A stretch of 64,000 nucleotides of DNA from Cristatella mucedo. Lineage: Eukaryota > Bryozoa > Phylactolaemata > Cristatellidae. This document shows, in pieces, positions 36,514 to 47,819 of this stretch (the stretch's first letter is position 1; each line of letters starts with the position of its first letter). The notes under the pieces were generated by a model. It saw only the letters and a program-made list of their open reading frames with translations. It ran no database searches and was not told the origin of the DNA. Position numbers and translations under genes: made by a program. The DNA lies in contig WPIO01000145.1 in assembly GCA_009760855.2 (NCBI GenBank), forward strand, positions 275,001 through 339,000, read 5' to 3'.

Positions 36514-36708
36514 GATGTCCTCCACCGACTCTTGGCTCTTCAACGATCATCTCAGCAGGATCAATGATGTCCGCCTATTCGATCTCCGCGAACGTGTTGC
36601 TCGCCTGTGCCAGCGGATACGTCAGCAGGGGCGGATCTCCAAGCGGAACCTGTCAATCCAGTGGTTCCTGGCGATGGGGGAGCGGGGCACAGTTGATTTG
36701 TTTAGCCA
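36514..36708 (+). CDS. Sushi exon S6, P type, hidden in another frame of an ATG ORF
   Basis: The exon runs from a CTTTATTCAG acceptor to a GTAAGT donor, phase 1 at both ends, 65 codons. Cysteines are at 2, 32, 47 and 63, ASGY at 33-36 and W-x-W (WRW) at 53-55. It opens GCPPPTLGS like S2, but its last loop is short (GSGAQLIC). A different frame of the same DNA carries a 65-codon ATG ORF with no domain, which could mislead annotation. Its last exon base is A, not G, so joining to S7 gives Ser instead of the Gly that precedes every other first cysteine. Confidence 0.9.
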
Positions 36709-36844
36709 GTAAGTAATGACAGCTACTTGATGCTGATTTGTGGGTTAATGCACCCATCCTTTTCTATTTGGCATTACTTTACGGATTGAACAGGATCAGA
36801 AAAGTACGATTTAAACCACGCCAGTGCCTCGTCTGCCGGGCCGA

Positions 36845-36945
36845 TCGTCGTTCTCAATCGTTCAAGCAGGACATCGTGATCGTGAATCCAAGGTCGTGAA
36901 AAGCAACCACCTTACCCAGTGAGCCATTACGGCTAGCAATGAGTT
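36845..36945 (-). mobile_element. SINE B head fragment, antisense
   Basis: AAGGTCGTGAAAAGCAACCA followed by CCTTACCCAGTGAGCCATTA is the complement of the SINE B tRNA-like head. The same string occurs with few changes at 49990-50030. The 3' half is missing. Confidence 0.6.
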
Positions 36946-36949
36946 ACAT

Positions 36950-37880
36950 AAGTAAAGACGGGATGTCACAAATGCTTGGATCAATTTAGAAGCGGCATCC
37001 CTGTCTAAACAGTCTCGAATTTTAGCACTATTAACTAGTTGAAATTAGGTAGACTTGACCGTGGAGCTGATGCGGTCATCAAATTAAAGATCCCTTTGGA
37101 ACAGGACACCTAGATTTCCTGCAGATTGAACTAACAGGACATATTGTGGCTGAGCCGATTTCGTGCCTCAGGCTTTTGAATATCTGAAATACAACTGGTT
37201 CGCCCATAACAAGTAAGTTGATTTTCTCTTCATTTAATTTAAGAATCTGTGTGGCCGTCAACGTGCATATTTAATCAATACCTGCAGCAAGGTGTTTACT
37301 AAATTCCACGTGCTTGAGGGCTAGGAGGGATAAAAGCCAAGGTACAAATGAATTTCATCCACTTAGTAGTGAAAGCTGGTATTGTGCATGGCGATCACAT
37401 CGGCCAGGGGTGAGTGCAAACTGAGAAAAATTGAACCGATCTTGAGGTACCCTGCACTTACTTGGTTTCTCTGGTGATCATTGTCCGTTCAAATCAATAC
37501 TCTAGAGTCTCCCACTGAGACCTGAACCATTTCAGTGCAGTGCCAGTGATGCCCTGGCGAGATGAGCGGCGCTCAAGAAGGAATTTGCGATCAATAGTAT
37601 CTATCGCTGCCAAAAGATCAGGTATAACCAGCAGAGAGACTTCACCCAAGTCTGGATTCCCGAGGTCGTTATGCATGAAACACTAGGAAATGTTTTAGTT
37701 TTATTCCCATTCGATTCGAGAAAGCTGGCTGCAATCCGTGTCTGAATGTCACTAATGCCTATTGGGAGAAATTAATTGAGCTCTAATATGTGAAGGCTGA
37801 GAGGGATCAAAGTATTTTGTTTGGCGACCACATTGTTTAGAGACGAAAGTAATGCATTATCTAATCAGGCTTGACGATGC
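36950..37880 (-). mobile_element. LINE A fragment, antisense
   Basis: The minus strand shows LKLNEEKINLLVMGEPVV (37079-37261) and LLERRSSRQGITGTALKWF (37494-37676), post-RT and RT landmarks of LINE A in the right order, with many breaks. Confidence 0.7.
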
Positions 37881-38869
37881 AGGAAGCTAGGCATCACGAA
37901 CGCTATGCCAAGGAAGCGCTTGTCCATCCGTTGAAGACCGATAACCAAAATACGATGAGCGTTTTGTTTTAGGTGCATATCGATGCACTACCCTTTTTAG
38001 ATAATTGATAAGGACTCGACTTTGACTGAACTATGCCGTCTATATTTTTATCCTTTGAACTGTCAACCCCCATTAATAATATCTTATTGCTCCAATACAT
38101 TACATTCATTACGCTAAGACATTTTTCTTGATCAACTGACTATCGAGATTGCCATCGAACTTTTAGGCAACTGACGACAGTTTACCCTAGTTGCTGCTCT
38201 GACTAGATTGACTTCGACTTTGACGCCGACTAGATTGACGCCGATCCTCTTATGTTACACCACAAGTTATCAAATGGTACTCACATTCACCAAGCATGAA
38301 TAAACAGCATATCGTCGATCGCATAAATACACAAAACATGAGGTTGCCCGTTATTTTTGTCATACCTAGATAGATGATATCTATTTATTATGCCAATAAG
38401 GTGCGAGAATAATTGCTACATCATACGTTACTTACAGTGTATCTCTGCGCATTGCAGATAACATAAGTATTTGTAGGCTTTTCCAGCAGATTAGATGGCT
38501 TTTTGATAGTGAAAACATCTACGTTACATTTGGCTGGCTAAGCTCATCTGCAATGTTCAACACCTCAACGATTTAACTGCCACTTGCTTCCCGTCACGTA
38601 ATAATTAGTTCTCCTGAAAGCCAAGTGTGCTTTGAAAACAAAAGGTGTTCCGAATTCCGGTTTTATGTTTTCAAAAATTAAAGGCCAATCAAGGATGTCT
38701 GCTGTGGGACTAAGCATAAAAATGTCTGCCTTGAACACGCAATTATCGCGAAATGCTTGGCTGGCCGATCTAGTTTTTTCCTAGACTAAGCTCTTGAAGC
38801 AACTGTTCGTAACAGCGGCTCTCGATATGGGGCCTAAGGCAGCTTTTTTTTGCATTTCAATTCCCATGG
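37881..38869. other. Intron sequence, nothing recognised
   Basis: No support for an exon or a repeat family. Confidence 0.4.
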
Positions 38870-39830
38870 CTGATCTCGATCCTAGTAATACGACTTCCTT
38901 TGGAAGTTCTTTTTAAATCTAAGAAGACTGAGGGCCCTCTCGAATCGAAACCCACCAATCTTCTTCTGAGATGCATAGATTCGCTGCTTGCTTGCATAAC
39001 TATCATTGCAATTGCACTAATTCTTAGATTTGTGTCGTCTTTTCCACCATCCTTCAGATAGGCTTTTTCTAGACATTACGAATGAATTGCTAGACCAGAG
39101 ATCACCTTAAGGTAAGATTTCGTCCATTCTTCCTGCTGCCAATTCCTATCGATGACTCTGGAATGACCAATTGCATAAAGGCTAAACTCATACATAAAAC
39201 GTTTAAACTTCGAAAATAAGTTTCAATCAGTTTTTCGAGCCGATCGCTAAACGTGGTCAGTACTTCTTCATCAGTATAACGACCTACATATGACTAACGA
39301 ATTAGTTAGAGTGCCTCGGCTTGCTTGGCATGATGTTTGCACTGCGTCTGGTGTTATTATTGAAAGATTATTCTTGTTGGCATCTTATTTCTCCTCAGCA
39401 TCGCTGACACTGTAGCCGTTCAAGTTCTATCGCAGAAGGAGACTTTATATAGACCATTTTAACGGGCAACCGTCGAGCCTTTTTAAGTTCGGCGGGGGAG
39501 GGTCATCCCAAGGATGACCACGCGCTGCGTCCACCTGTGACCTGCGACTTCACACTTTTCTGCTTGCCTTGCCTACGTGCAGGTCAAACTGTGCACCCGT
39601 CATAGCTACATGCATTACAGACATTCTCATTCTAACGACTAAAACCTTTCTCTATTTTTGTGATGAAATCACCAACTTACTAGTTACCGGTGAACCTATT
39701 GAAACTCAAGAGAATGTGCAACCTACCTTCCATAATTGGCTTCCTAATTGACCTTTCACTGGGAGACTATCTCAACTTCGTAGCAAAATCTTCCAAATTT
39801 CAGCAATGTCACCGTGCACAGATTTTGAAG
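38870..39830 (+). mobile_element. LINE A relic, strongly decayed
   Basis: Scattered landmarks in order on the + strand: a LLLRCI-like stretch near 38960, FFLLPIPIDDSG near 39130-39165 (equivalent to SLLPFLSKTLER), and DEITNLLVTGEPIETQENV (about 39661-39720, equivalent to DDKTNLLVMGKPSVIQKLE). No intact domain. Confidence 0.5.
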
Positions 39831-40597
39831 TGGCATTCATAGATACAGGTTAACACACACAAGTTCGCTATATGATAAAAAAGCCAATCACGACTTTACG
39901 AACCCACCACTTGACGGTCCTTCGACCATTCGTAGAACAAAGCGCTTACAGTAGGTGCAAAATCAGCTTGACTGACGGCTCATTTGTACCGCACCAATCC
40001 AGGCAGGTACGCCGAAGGTAACGGAACATGCAGCTATAGCAATCGCCCTTACCTTTGTGTAACAAGTCCATATTCATGGCGTGGAACAGTCTATTCAGCT
40101 GTCCCGGATGGGGTGGCTAGATGTATTCAGCACCACTCATAGCGTACAGCTCTCAAACGAAGCCCATATATTCGCTGAATGTCTGACTGTAGGTCTAAAT
40201 CGAAAGCACCGTCGGCCTCAAATCCCGGGGCTCGACGGACTGATTAGTATTTGACTTTTTATTTGGGCTTGTATTCCGCCTCATCATTTTATTTCGACCA
40301 CACAAGTTCGGAGTCACTTTTAGTCATAAACTGCGATGAATAATATATTTCAGAATTCTTAATTTTGCTGACAGAGAATACTGAAGTCTCTATCTCACTC
40401 TCTTTATGGACCCTAGAAAACTTTCCGTTGATCGGCAAGCCACAGTTGAGCCTAAGGTGAAGGACATCTGAACACCACTGACTTTATAAACATTAGGGCA
40501 TTAGCTCTAACTTATACCTATATACCTTGACCTTTGTAGTCATAAGTTTGTACGGATTACACCCGAAACCACCTGCCGCACGAGCGATACGGGTTTG
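39831..40597. other. Intron sequence, nothing recognised
   Basis: No motif seen. An AATAAT run begins at about 40602. Confidence 0.4.
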
Positions 40598-40692
40598 ACA
40601 ATAAATAATAATAATAATAATAATGCACTTGATAAGGCGCTCTCAGAGAACTCAATATTTTTCTAGGCGCTTCACATTTGCTGCAAAGGGAA
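40598..40692 (-). mobile_element. LINE A 3' end, antisense, very short
   Basis: The AATAAT run is followed by GCACTTGATAAGGCGC, the AGAGAACTCAATATTTTTCT stretch and CATTTGCTGCAAAGGGAA. Fewer than 100 bp are retained. Confidence 0.8.
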
Positions 40693-40977
40693 GAGTGCTC
40701 TTCTTTAGACTTTCGTGCCATTGGCCTTGCTTGCAGTGCTGCTGGTGGAACTGCAAATCTTTGTCGTCTCGCTTGTCCCGAGCGTCAGAGTAATGTCAGC
40801 AGTTACCAGCAAGTACCTTTGGAAAGTGACCTAAACTCTAGTGTAGAACACATTTTTGTACTGCGTCGGTTGCAAATTCTATCGAAGACTTTTGAATTTT
40901 CTTCGGTTTCGCGAGATTTTAGAGATAACAGCATAGTTCACTGTCACAGTTTCATGCCGGAATTGGCCCCGTCGTGA
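40678..40977 (+). other. Unrecognised 99-codon ORF just upstream of S7
   Basis: It starts inside the LINE A 3' fragment and ends 48 bp before the S7 exon. The product has several Cys but not the Sushi layout and no W-x-W. No acceptor in phase 1 fits. Probably not coding. Confidence 0.12.
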
Positions 40978-41025
40978 GGGCTTAGCCGCGTAGCGCTCTT
41001 CACGTAACCTATTCTCTGCTTGCAG

Positions 41026-41214
41026 GCTGCTCAAGTCTTCCGCCCACAGGGACGGGCGTAGTGGCATCGCCGGGTACAGTTTCTTCGCCCTTTGTCATCA
41101 GTACTACCGTGAACTTTAGATGTGAAAGTAGCTACGGTTTGGTCAGCGGCAGTACAGGCGCTACCTGCGTTGGAGTTGACTCGTGGAGTTGGGGCGCATC
41201 AGCGATTACGTGCG
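41026..41214 (+). CDS. Sushi exon S7, A-like type
   Basis: The exon runs from a TTCTCTGCTTGCAG acceptor to a GTGAGT donor, phase 1 at both ends, 63 codons. Cysteines are at 2, 33, 48 and 63 and W-x-W (SWSWGASAITC) at 54-56. The usual SGY after the second Cys is SSY. Its opening (GCSSLPPTGTGVV) and place before an N-type module liken it to S10 and S13, though its ending resembles the S type. Its first codon is Ser rather than Gly because S6 donates an A. No in-frame ATG is present. Confidence 0.9.
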
Positions 41215-41382
41215 GTGAGTGACTTATAGACAGGTTATGACATGCAAAATGTGACATATGGCATGCTACGCTATTCTTGAATTTTCTCTTCAACGTGCTA
41301 CGACTGAGTATTAGAATCTCATCAGAAGAACGTCCGTTATATTTAAAGATCCCAGCTCAGACCCTTGACCCTCACACACGCA

Positions 41383-41413
<31 letters not shown>

Positions 41414-43061
41414 GGAGGTATTTCCGCTACTTCGTTATCTTCCTACTAATTTTCTAGCGGGCTGTCTGTAAAGTAAGCCACAGGTTACGTCAGCAGCTCG
41501 AGAGGTTCGACAGCCAGAAACTAAAAGAGCAGTGACTTTCTTAGGTTAAATTCTGATAGGAATATCGAAGATGTCTCATTCTATCTATAGTTGCCACTTT
41601 ATGTATGAACAAAGTGCCTTTAAGTATTATTTATGATCTTGCTTAAAATTTACTGGCTCTAATACTGTAATTAAATCTATTAATCTATGTTATTTTCAAT
41701 CGGAGTCCGTACGCAAAATTTTATGCTTTTTCGGTTGTGTTGTGCCCTTGCTTGAATTATTTGTAGTTCTACTATGGTTTTACAGCTATGATGAGAGCTA
41801 TGTCAAAAGTGCAGGGGAATATTTTATTAATCTTTATACGTATCTGCAACATAAACTCTTAATGATGAATTTATCTTTGAATTAGCACTTTAAAAAAAAT
41901 TTCATAACTTCGTTGTCGGTATTAGAATAAATTTAAATGTCATGCTTCAAATTACTTTTAATAAATAGTGTTTAATGTTTCTTCCTGCTAAGATTTTGAA
42001 TGAACTTGAAGATCGACTACTAGAAGGGCTGGTTTACCTGTGCACTAGGGGAAACTAAGGTGCGCCATTCCAAGCCCTGTGTAGTTTCACATTTGTTCAA
42101 GATTACAGATGACTATTAAATACGAAAAGCTGGTTACTTCAACTCAATAAAGTTAGTGAAGAGAATAGTAAAATAATTAAGTAATTCTCTTCCATGAGAA
42201 TAATTAAATAATTTTCTTCTCTTTTAAAGTACCCTCAAATAGGCGCAGCATAATAGCATTTTTTAGTCAGTGGCTTAGGGCTTTTTATCTTCCTCGAGCA
42301 GCTTTTATCTTGAATTTAACACATTTATCTTTCAGCTCACTTTTACTTTTAATGCTAAAAACTACTAACATTGTCAATTCCTTGCAGCTTACTTTCATGG
42401 ATGACTTCTTCACTATTGACAATGTAGGCTAATGAGGTAGTCCCGTTTGAATATTCTAAAAATGTTCACCAAAAATAATTGGACGCTAATAATTAACTTA
42501 AAGCTATGTCTAACGTTTGAGTAACCTATCATCAGGTTTTTAAAAATTTTCAATGAATTTATATTTATATAATTGTAGAGCTTATTCCAATATTGTATCA
42601 GTTTGTATATACATAAATAATTGTAATAGTTGAAGCTACGCTACCTTTAAATGCTTGGCCTTTTATAAGTTTAGGTATTCTGTCATCAGTCAGTTAGAAA
42701 AAGGTTTAGTTCCTGTAGAGTCCTCAAGCTATAGATTAAAAGCAGTAAGTAATTTTTTCTACTGATTTATTTTTTTTTAATATTATCTACAGAATGTATT
42801 TCATGTATTTACATAATCCAAAAGTATTGATACCTAAATCGTTGTGTTTTTCAAGGCAGGTGAAAATAGTACTGTTTTGTGGCAGTGAGGGTGCTAAGTA
42901 TATTTACGCTTCTTTCATTTAGGGATTCACCTGAATTAACCCTCTGGTTTCGAGCTTATTTCCTTACGTAATCTTATAATAAGATACTTTTCAATTATAT
43001 CAGTATTTAATTTATTAAAATGGTACTTACAAATAAAACTCACAATAATTATATATTACAG
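41215..43061. other. AT-rich intron sequence without recognised repeats
   Basis: It holds a CACG/CA repeat at 41371-41414 and little else. No LINE or SINE similarity was seen. An imperfect inverted repeat lies at about 42155-42230. Confidence 0.5.
41371..41414. repeat. CACG/CA microsatellite
   Basis: ACGC units followed by ACAC units. Confidence 0.9.
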
Positions 43062-43262
43062 GATGTTATGCTTTTACTCTCACCGGAAACACACAATTGT
43101 CCGGAGGACAAAGTCTTGCGTCCGCCTACTTAGTAGGAACTAGTCTGGTCGTACAGTGCCAAAGTGGTTTCTTCAACCAAATACAAAGCAACAGCACCGG
43201 AACTTGCACGACCGGAGGCTCCTGGTCATGGACAGGAGGTTCAATGCTCACATGCATCCGAG
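43062..43262 (+). CDS. Sushi exon S8, N type
   Basis: The exon runs from a TATATTACAG acceptor to a GTAACC donor, phase 1 at both ends, 67 codons. Cysteines are at 2, 33, 49 and 65 and W-x-W (WSW) at 55-57. Its first loop (AFTLTGNTQLS), TGTCTTGG and WSWTGGSMLTC closely match S11 (AFALAGNTRLS, TGTCTHGG, WSWSGGSMIQC), with about half of the residues the same. S8 and S11 are clearly duplicates of one exon. It has a sequon NST at 44. Confidence 0.93.
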
Positions 43263-43889
43263 GTAACCTTAACAGCAGATCGTTAAGCTTTATTTGCTTT
43301 TCACGGGTCACAGGCATTTCGCTCCTGCCGGAACAAAAGAAACCTGCAAATATTTACCTGGAATTCGGTACCGAGCATTCATCTGCCTGGATTCACCTAC
43401 TTATGAATTTATTTTCTAAATTACTACTGCCACTCCCGTTGTTATGGGTTAATTCAGAATAAGAAGCGAGAGAGAACTTACTAATATTGTTTTCGCCTTC
43501 GTCGCTCGACGTGCCGAAATAAAATTACACAGATAGCTATGCATACAGCTTGACGAGCACGAGTACAAACTAAAAGTAGGGAATAATCATTATTTACTCG
43601 GTAGGCAGTCAATTAGGGAGGATTGTGTGCATTAAGTTTTCCACGGAACGAGGATTGCCGCAGATCTCGCATTTGGGAGTTCATTTTCTTTCTCATTTGT
43701 AACATTTGTAGCTCTTTGTTCTTTTTGCATTGTTACTTTTTTTGCTCTTTGTCGCTTAATACACTCGTTTCAGTAGTCCAGAGTTGGTAAGAGTTTCGGT
43801 GCGCTAATGTGAGTAATTTCAGCAGCATGGTAATTCCAGATTGAGTGCAATATACAAAAAACTCGATAAATTTATTTTGTTAATAGGTT
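43263..43889. other. Intron sequence, nothing recognised
   Basis: No feature seen before the LINE B copy. Confidence 0.5.
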
Positions 43890-46445
43890 AGAAAAGCCAG
43901 GTCGGCTCATTTCTTGACTGTCTGGAGAGTTTTGGTTTGTTCCAACACGTTGATCATACAATCCACGTTGGTGGCCATATTCTAGATATCATGATCACTG
44001 AGGATATCTTTTACACGGAACTTGTGGTGTGCCCGCTGAGCCTCTCAGATTCGGTCTCGTTCGGTCTCGTTTACTTTTCCTTCTCCCTTGTACGTACAGG
44101 TAATGTCGAACATGTCAAGCGACGTAACTTACAAAGCATTGACACAGACAAACTTTTTAAATCTGTTTTTGGTACAAGTCTTCTTGATCTGCATTCAGAC
44201 TCAACCGGCAGCCTCGATACCCTCACTGATGCTGTGAACATGACTTTCGGAAGTGCTCTTGACAAGCACGCTCCCTCTTATTCTATCCGTGAACAGAGCT
44301 CTGGAGATTCCTTTCAATTTACAAAAAAATCCTAAAAATGCACCGGATTAAGCGCAAGCATGAACGCCGTTTCAAGAAATCGGGGTCCGATGCAGATCTA
44401 GTCAATTTCAATGACTTTCTTCAAGTTTACACACAGACGCTTAAAAAAGCCAGGGCTTCTTTTTTCACTCGAAAGCTGAACTCCCGCCAGTCGGACCCTA
44501 AACAGATTTATAAGACAGTAAACTATTTACTAGTCAATGTTGAGAGGTCTGACTCCCCAGATATTGATGGCTCAGCCGAAAGGTTTTCAGCCTTCTTTAC
44601 TGAAACAATTGTGCACATTCGTGGCTCCGTAAAGTCGCCTCCGACTACAGCAATTTCGAAATCACAACTCGTGACCTTCCTTAAAAGGTTTTCCGACGTT
44701 TCTGCAGGCAATGTGTCTACCTTAATAAGGTCTAGCAGAAAGAGCTCGTCTCCTGAAGGCCCCATACCGTCTTTTGCGTCATCTTCACTGGCAGATCAAC
44801 TTAGCCCTGCCATAACCGAGATTTGTAATGCTTCTTTGGGAAAAGGGGTCGTCCCCAAGTTCTTCAAATCGGCAATCGTTAGACCCATACTTAAAAAGCC
44901 TGGATTAGATACAGAGGTCCTTGCAAACTATCGCCCAGTTTCCCTTCTTCCTTTCTTGTCATAGATTCTTGAAAAAGTGTTGCTAAGCAGCTGGTTGAAT
45001 CTATTAAAAAGAATAAAATGTCAGAAAAATTTCAATCAGGGATCAAGAGGCAGCATTCTACTAAAACTGCTCTCCTCCGTGTTGACAATGACATTCTACG
45101 TTGCAATGATGACGCCAATGTCACTGCCCTAGCTCTGCTAGATCCATCAGCTGCCTTCGACACCATAGATCACGATATTCTACTTGAACGATTGATAACA
45201 ACGATCGGTCTAGCAGACGAGGCACTGTCGTGGTTTAAGTCGTACTTGTCTGATCGTGTTCAATCCGTGTCGTCTGGGGGTCAGGTCTCACCTACGAGTC
45301 CGGTCACCTGTGGAGTCTCTCAAGGGTCTGTACTCGGTCCCTTGCTGTTCTCCATTTATACACAACCTCTGGGAAAAGTGATTAAGGCCAATGTAGTAGG
45401 ATATCACTTTTATGCTGACGATACTCAGTTGTATTTTTCATTCAAACCGTCGGAATACTTTGCACCAACTGAGAAACTGAATGCTTGCCTTACCGGCATT
45501 CGATCCTAGATGTCTGAAAACTTCTTGAAACTAAATGACGATCAAACCAAACTGCTGCTCATAGGACACTCTAAGCATATGGCTGGATCAAAAGGCTTTG
45601 CACTTCTAATAGGGAATGCTATTGTGAGACGATCACCACGTGCTCTAAATTTAAGTGACGTTACCGACAGCTGCCTCAATTTTAAAAGATTCATTCAGAC
45701 GACTGCTTCTACAGCTACTCATCCCATCTGATCCCTATCCAAGATTAGGAGCCATCTTTCACAGTGGCTGGCAAAAAAATTAAGTAACTCTTTAGTTCTC
45801 TCTTGGCTTGATTATTGTAATTCCATTTTTACTGGGCTACCAAAGAAAGCAACTAGGCCACTACAGCTTACTATGAATATTAATGCAAGGCTAGTCTTCA
45901 AGTCCTACAGGTTTGAGTACGTGTCTCCTTTTCTAAAAGAGCTAGGATAGATGCCAGCTGAGAAACGGATACAGAGCAAAGTTCTTACGCTGGCCCACAA
46001 GGCCCGCCACGGCTCGACTTCTTCGTACGTAGCTGAACTGCTGCATCAGTGTCAGCCTCTTCGCTCGCTTAGGTTTTGTATGGACAATAAATAAGCTGTT
46101 CCATTCCTCCACCTAAATATCGTATGCGAAAGAAGCTTTAGCTCTGCAGGTCCTAGACTGTGGAACTCGTTTCCACAACTCCTGCGAAACGACAACTAGT
46201 CTACTACTGCCGACTATGGCTCATCCTTTTCAGCGGTCCTGAAGCTGCTACTTCCATGCTGCTCACTACCTAAACTGCTCCCCTGACTCTGCTATGCTTT
46301 CCACCTCTCTTTCTTGCGTGAGATGAAGTCTGTTGGCTACCGAATGCGTCCCGAAAGCCGCTCAGGCTGTCAGCGCGCTATACAAAACTCACCTGAGTAA
46401 TACCCACATAGTCTTTATGACTTTGTGGAGTTACAGAGAGAGCAT
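43890..46445 (+). mobile_element. LINE B, best copy, 5'-truncated in the endonuclease
   Basis: It begins within the C-terminal part of an APE-type endonuclease (VGGHILDIMITED near 43970). It continues through the linker ORF 44338-44964 (ending LANYRPVSLLPFLS) and the RT ORF 45018-45509 with LLDPSAAFDTIDHDILLERL, GVSQGSVLGPLLF and FYADDTQLYFSF (YADD intact, near 45410). The post-RT part is LKLNDDQTKLLLIGHSKH and, near 46160, GPRLWNSFPQLLRND. The non-coding 3' end is GTTGGCTACCGAATGCGT, GCCGCTCAGGCTGT and TTTGTGGAGTTACAG. A stop at 44335, breaks near 44964-45018 and a stop at 45507 inactivate it, but the frames are long, so it is younger than most copies here. It is in the same orientation as the host gene. 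Confidence 0.87.
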
Positions 46446-46857
46446 ATACACACATACACGCAGTCGTTAGCTTACCAGTTTTTGCATAAGATTTGATATG
46501 AATGGTGCATATGCCAACGCACGTTCACTGTGATGATGACTTGAAAGATTCGCTTAAAGCTATTTACTATCTACAATACAAACCACTGGCCGACTGTCAA
46601 TCTCAGATGTGGAGATTTAATTATTGTGGAGTTGTCCGCTTCGCATTATCTTACATTTCGAATTCATGCAAAAATGTACAAATTCACAGAAACTACTTCG
46701 AAAAGAGTTAAATATCCTTTATGTTCCTTTTTCACGTTAAGGTACGCATCATCCTTAATTATTAAAAAGGATTTACTATCCCAACCCAAAAAGTGGCATT
46801 GCATGGCCTAGCAGCTTTCTTAAAAATTGAAAACAATAATTTATATCATCGTTAAAT
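46446..46857. other. Intron sequence, nothing recognised
   Basis: Two overlapping short ORFs with no recognisable features. Confidence 0.4.
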
Positions 46858-46935
46858 AGCATTCGTTAGTGAGCTTAATCCTTATGCAGGTGCTTTACAT
46901 TTGCTGCTGGGCTCGTATCTCCGATCAACTCCACT
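46858..46935 (-). mobile_element. SINE A fragment, antisense
   Basis: GAGCTTAATCCTTATGCAGG, TGCTTTACATTTGC and GGGCTCGTATCTCCG match the 3' half up to box B of SINE A in order. The tRNA head beyond box B is missing. Confidence 0.5.
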
Positions 46936-47819
46936 AAAAACATGCACTCTATTCCCTCGCCAAAACGGGGGGGGGCGAAAACACCTAATGTTTCGCATTG
47001 GTTTTTACAGCATAATGCTTAAAGACAGCAACCTGGAAGTTCTCATGTCTGAGATGATTTAGGAAATCGCTGTGATCCGACGAGTCCTGTTTGGACATTA
47101 ATTAGATGAGGAGGTAATGCTTGAGGTCATATTCCAAATGATCCAGTTATGTATGCGTAGAGAACATTTATTTCCTTGTTAAGTTATGAAGACAATATTG
47201 ATATAATTTACTGTAAAGTTACAAGGGTTTACTAAGATTTACATAGAACTGTTCCATAGAACTGGCCAGAACATGCGTTATGCAATTTATTTACTTTAAC
47301 GTCAGAGAGTTTCATACATGAAATCGAATTCCCGGAAGCGTAGTTTTTTGGCACCTCACGATTGGAAATCCTTGTGTATATTGTTAAATCTAACCCTAAA
47401 ATAAATATTAGTATTTGAATATGATGCAGCATAAATAATGAATGGTTATTGGAGCTTTTAGACAACATATCCTTCAAGCTAGAAAAGTATATTTTGTATT
47501 CATACCTTGAGATGACCTTTCTTGTTTTTAGTACCAATCTGCATAATCTAAGGACGAGGCTGTCTTCGTACTAGTGTAAGCATTTATATAGGTTTTTACC
47601 TTAGTTCTGCTTTTTCATTTCTAGGCACTCGCTGTGCATTCCTGGACGCGCGTCCGTCGTATAACTTTAGGGCAGTGGTCGGCTAACTTTTTGGACTACT
47701 GGGCCATTTCAGGAGGTTAAGAAGGCAAACAAAGCCAAAAGAAACCAAGACGGCTCCGCCGGCCCTGTGAAATTCGCGTGGCCCGACGAACAAACAAACT
47801 GTCTCAAAAGCCTCACAGA
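46936..47819. other. Intron sequence, mostly unrecognised
   Basis: Includes a 101 aa minus ORF at 47232-47537 without features. Confidence 0.4.

Noticed and set aside
36515-36712. 65-codon ATG ORF
   Set aside because: Wrong frame of Sushi exon S6; it has no domain and lacks the four-cysteine pattern.
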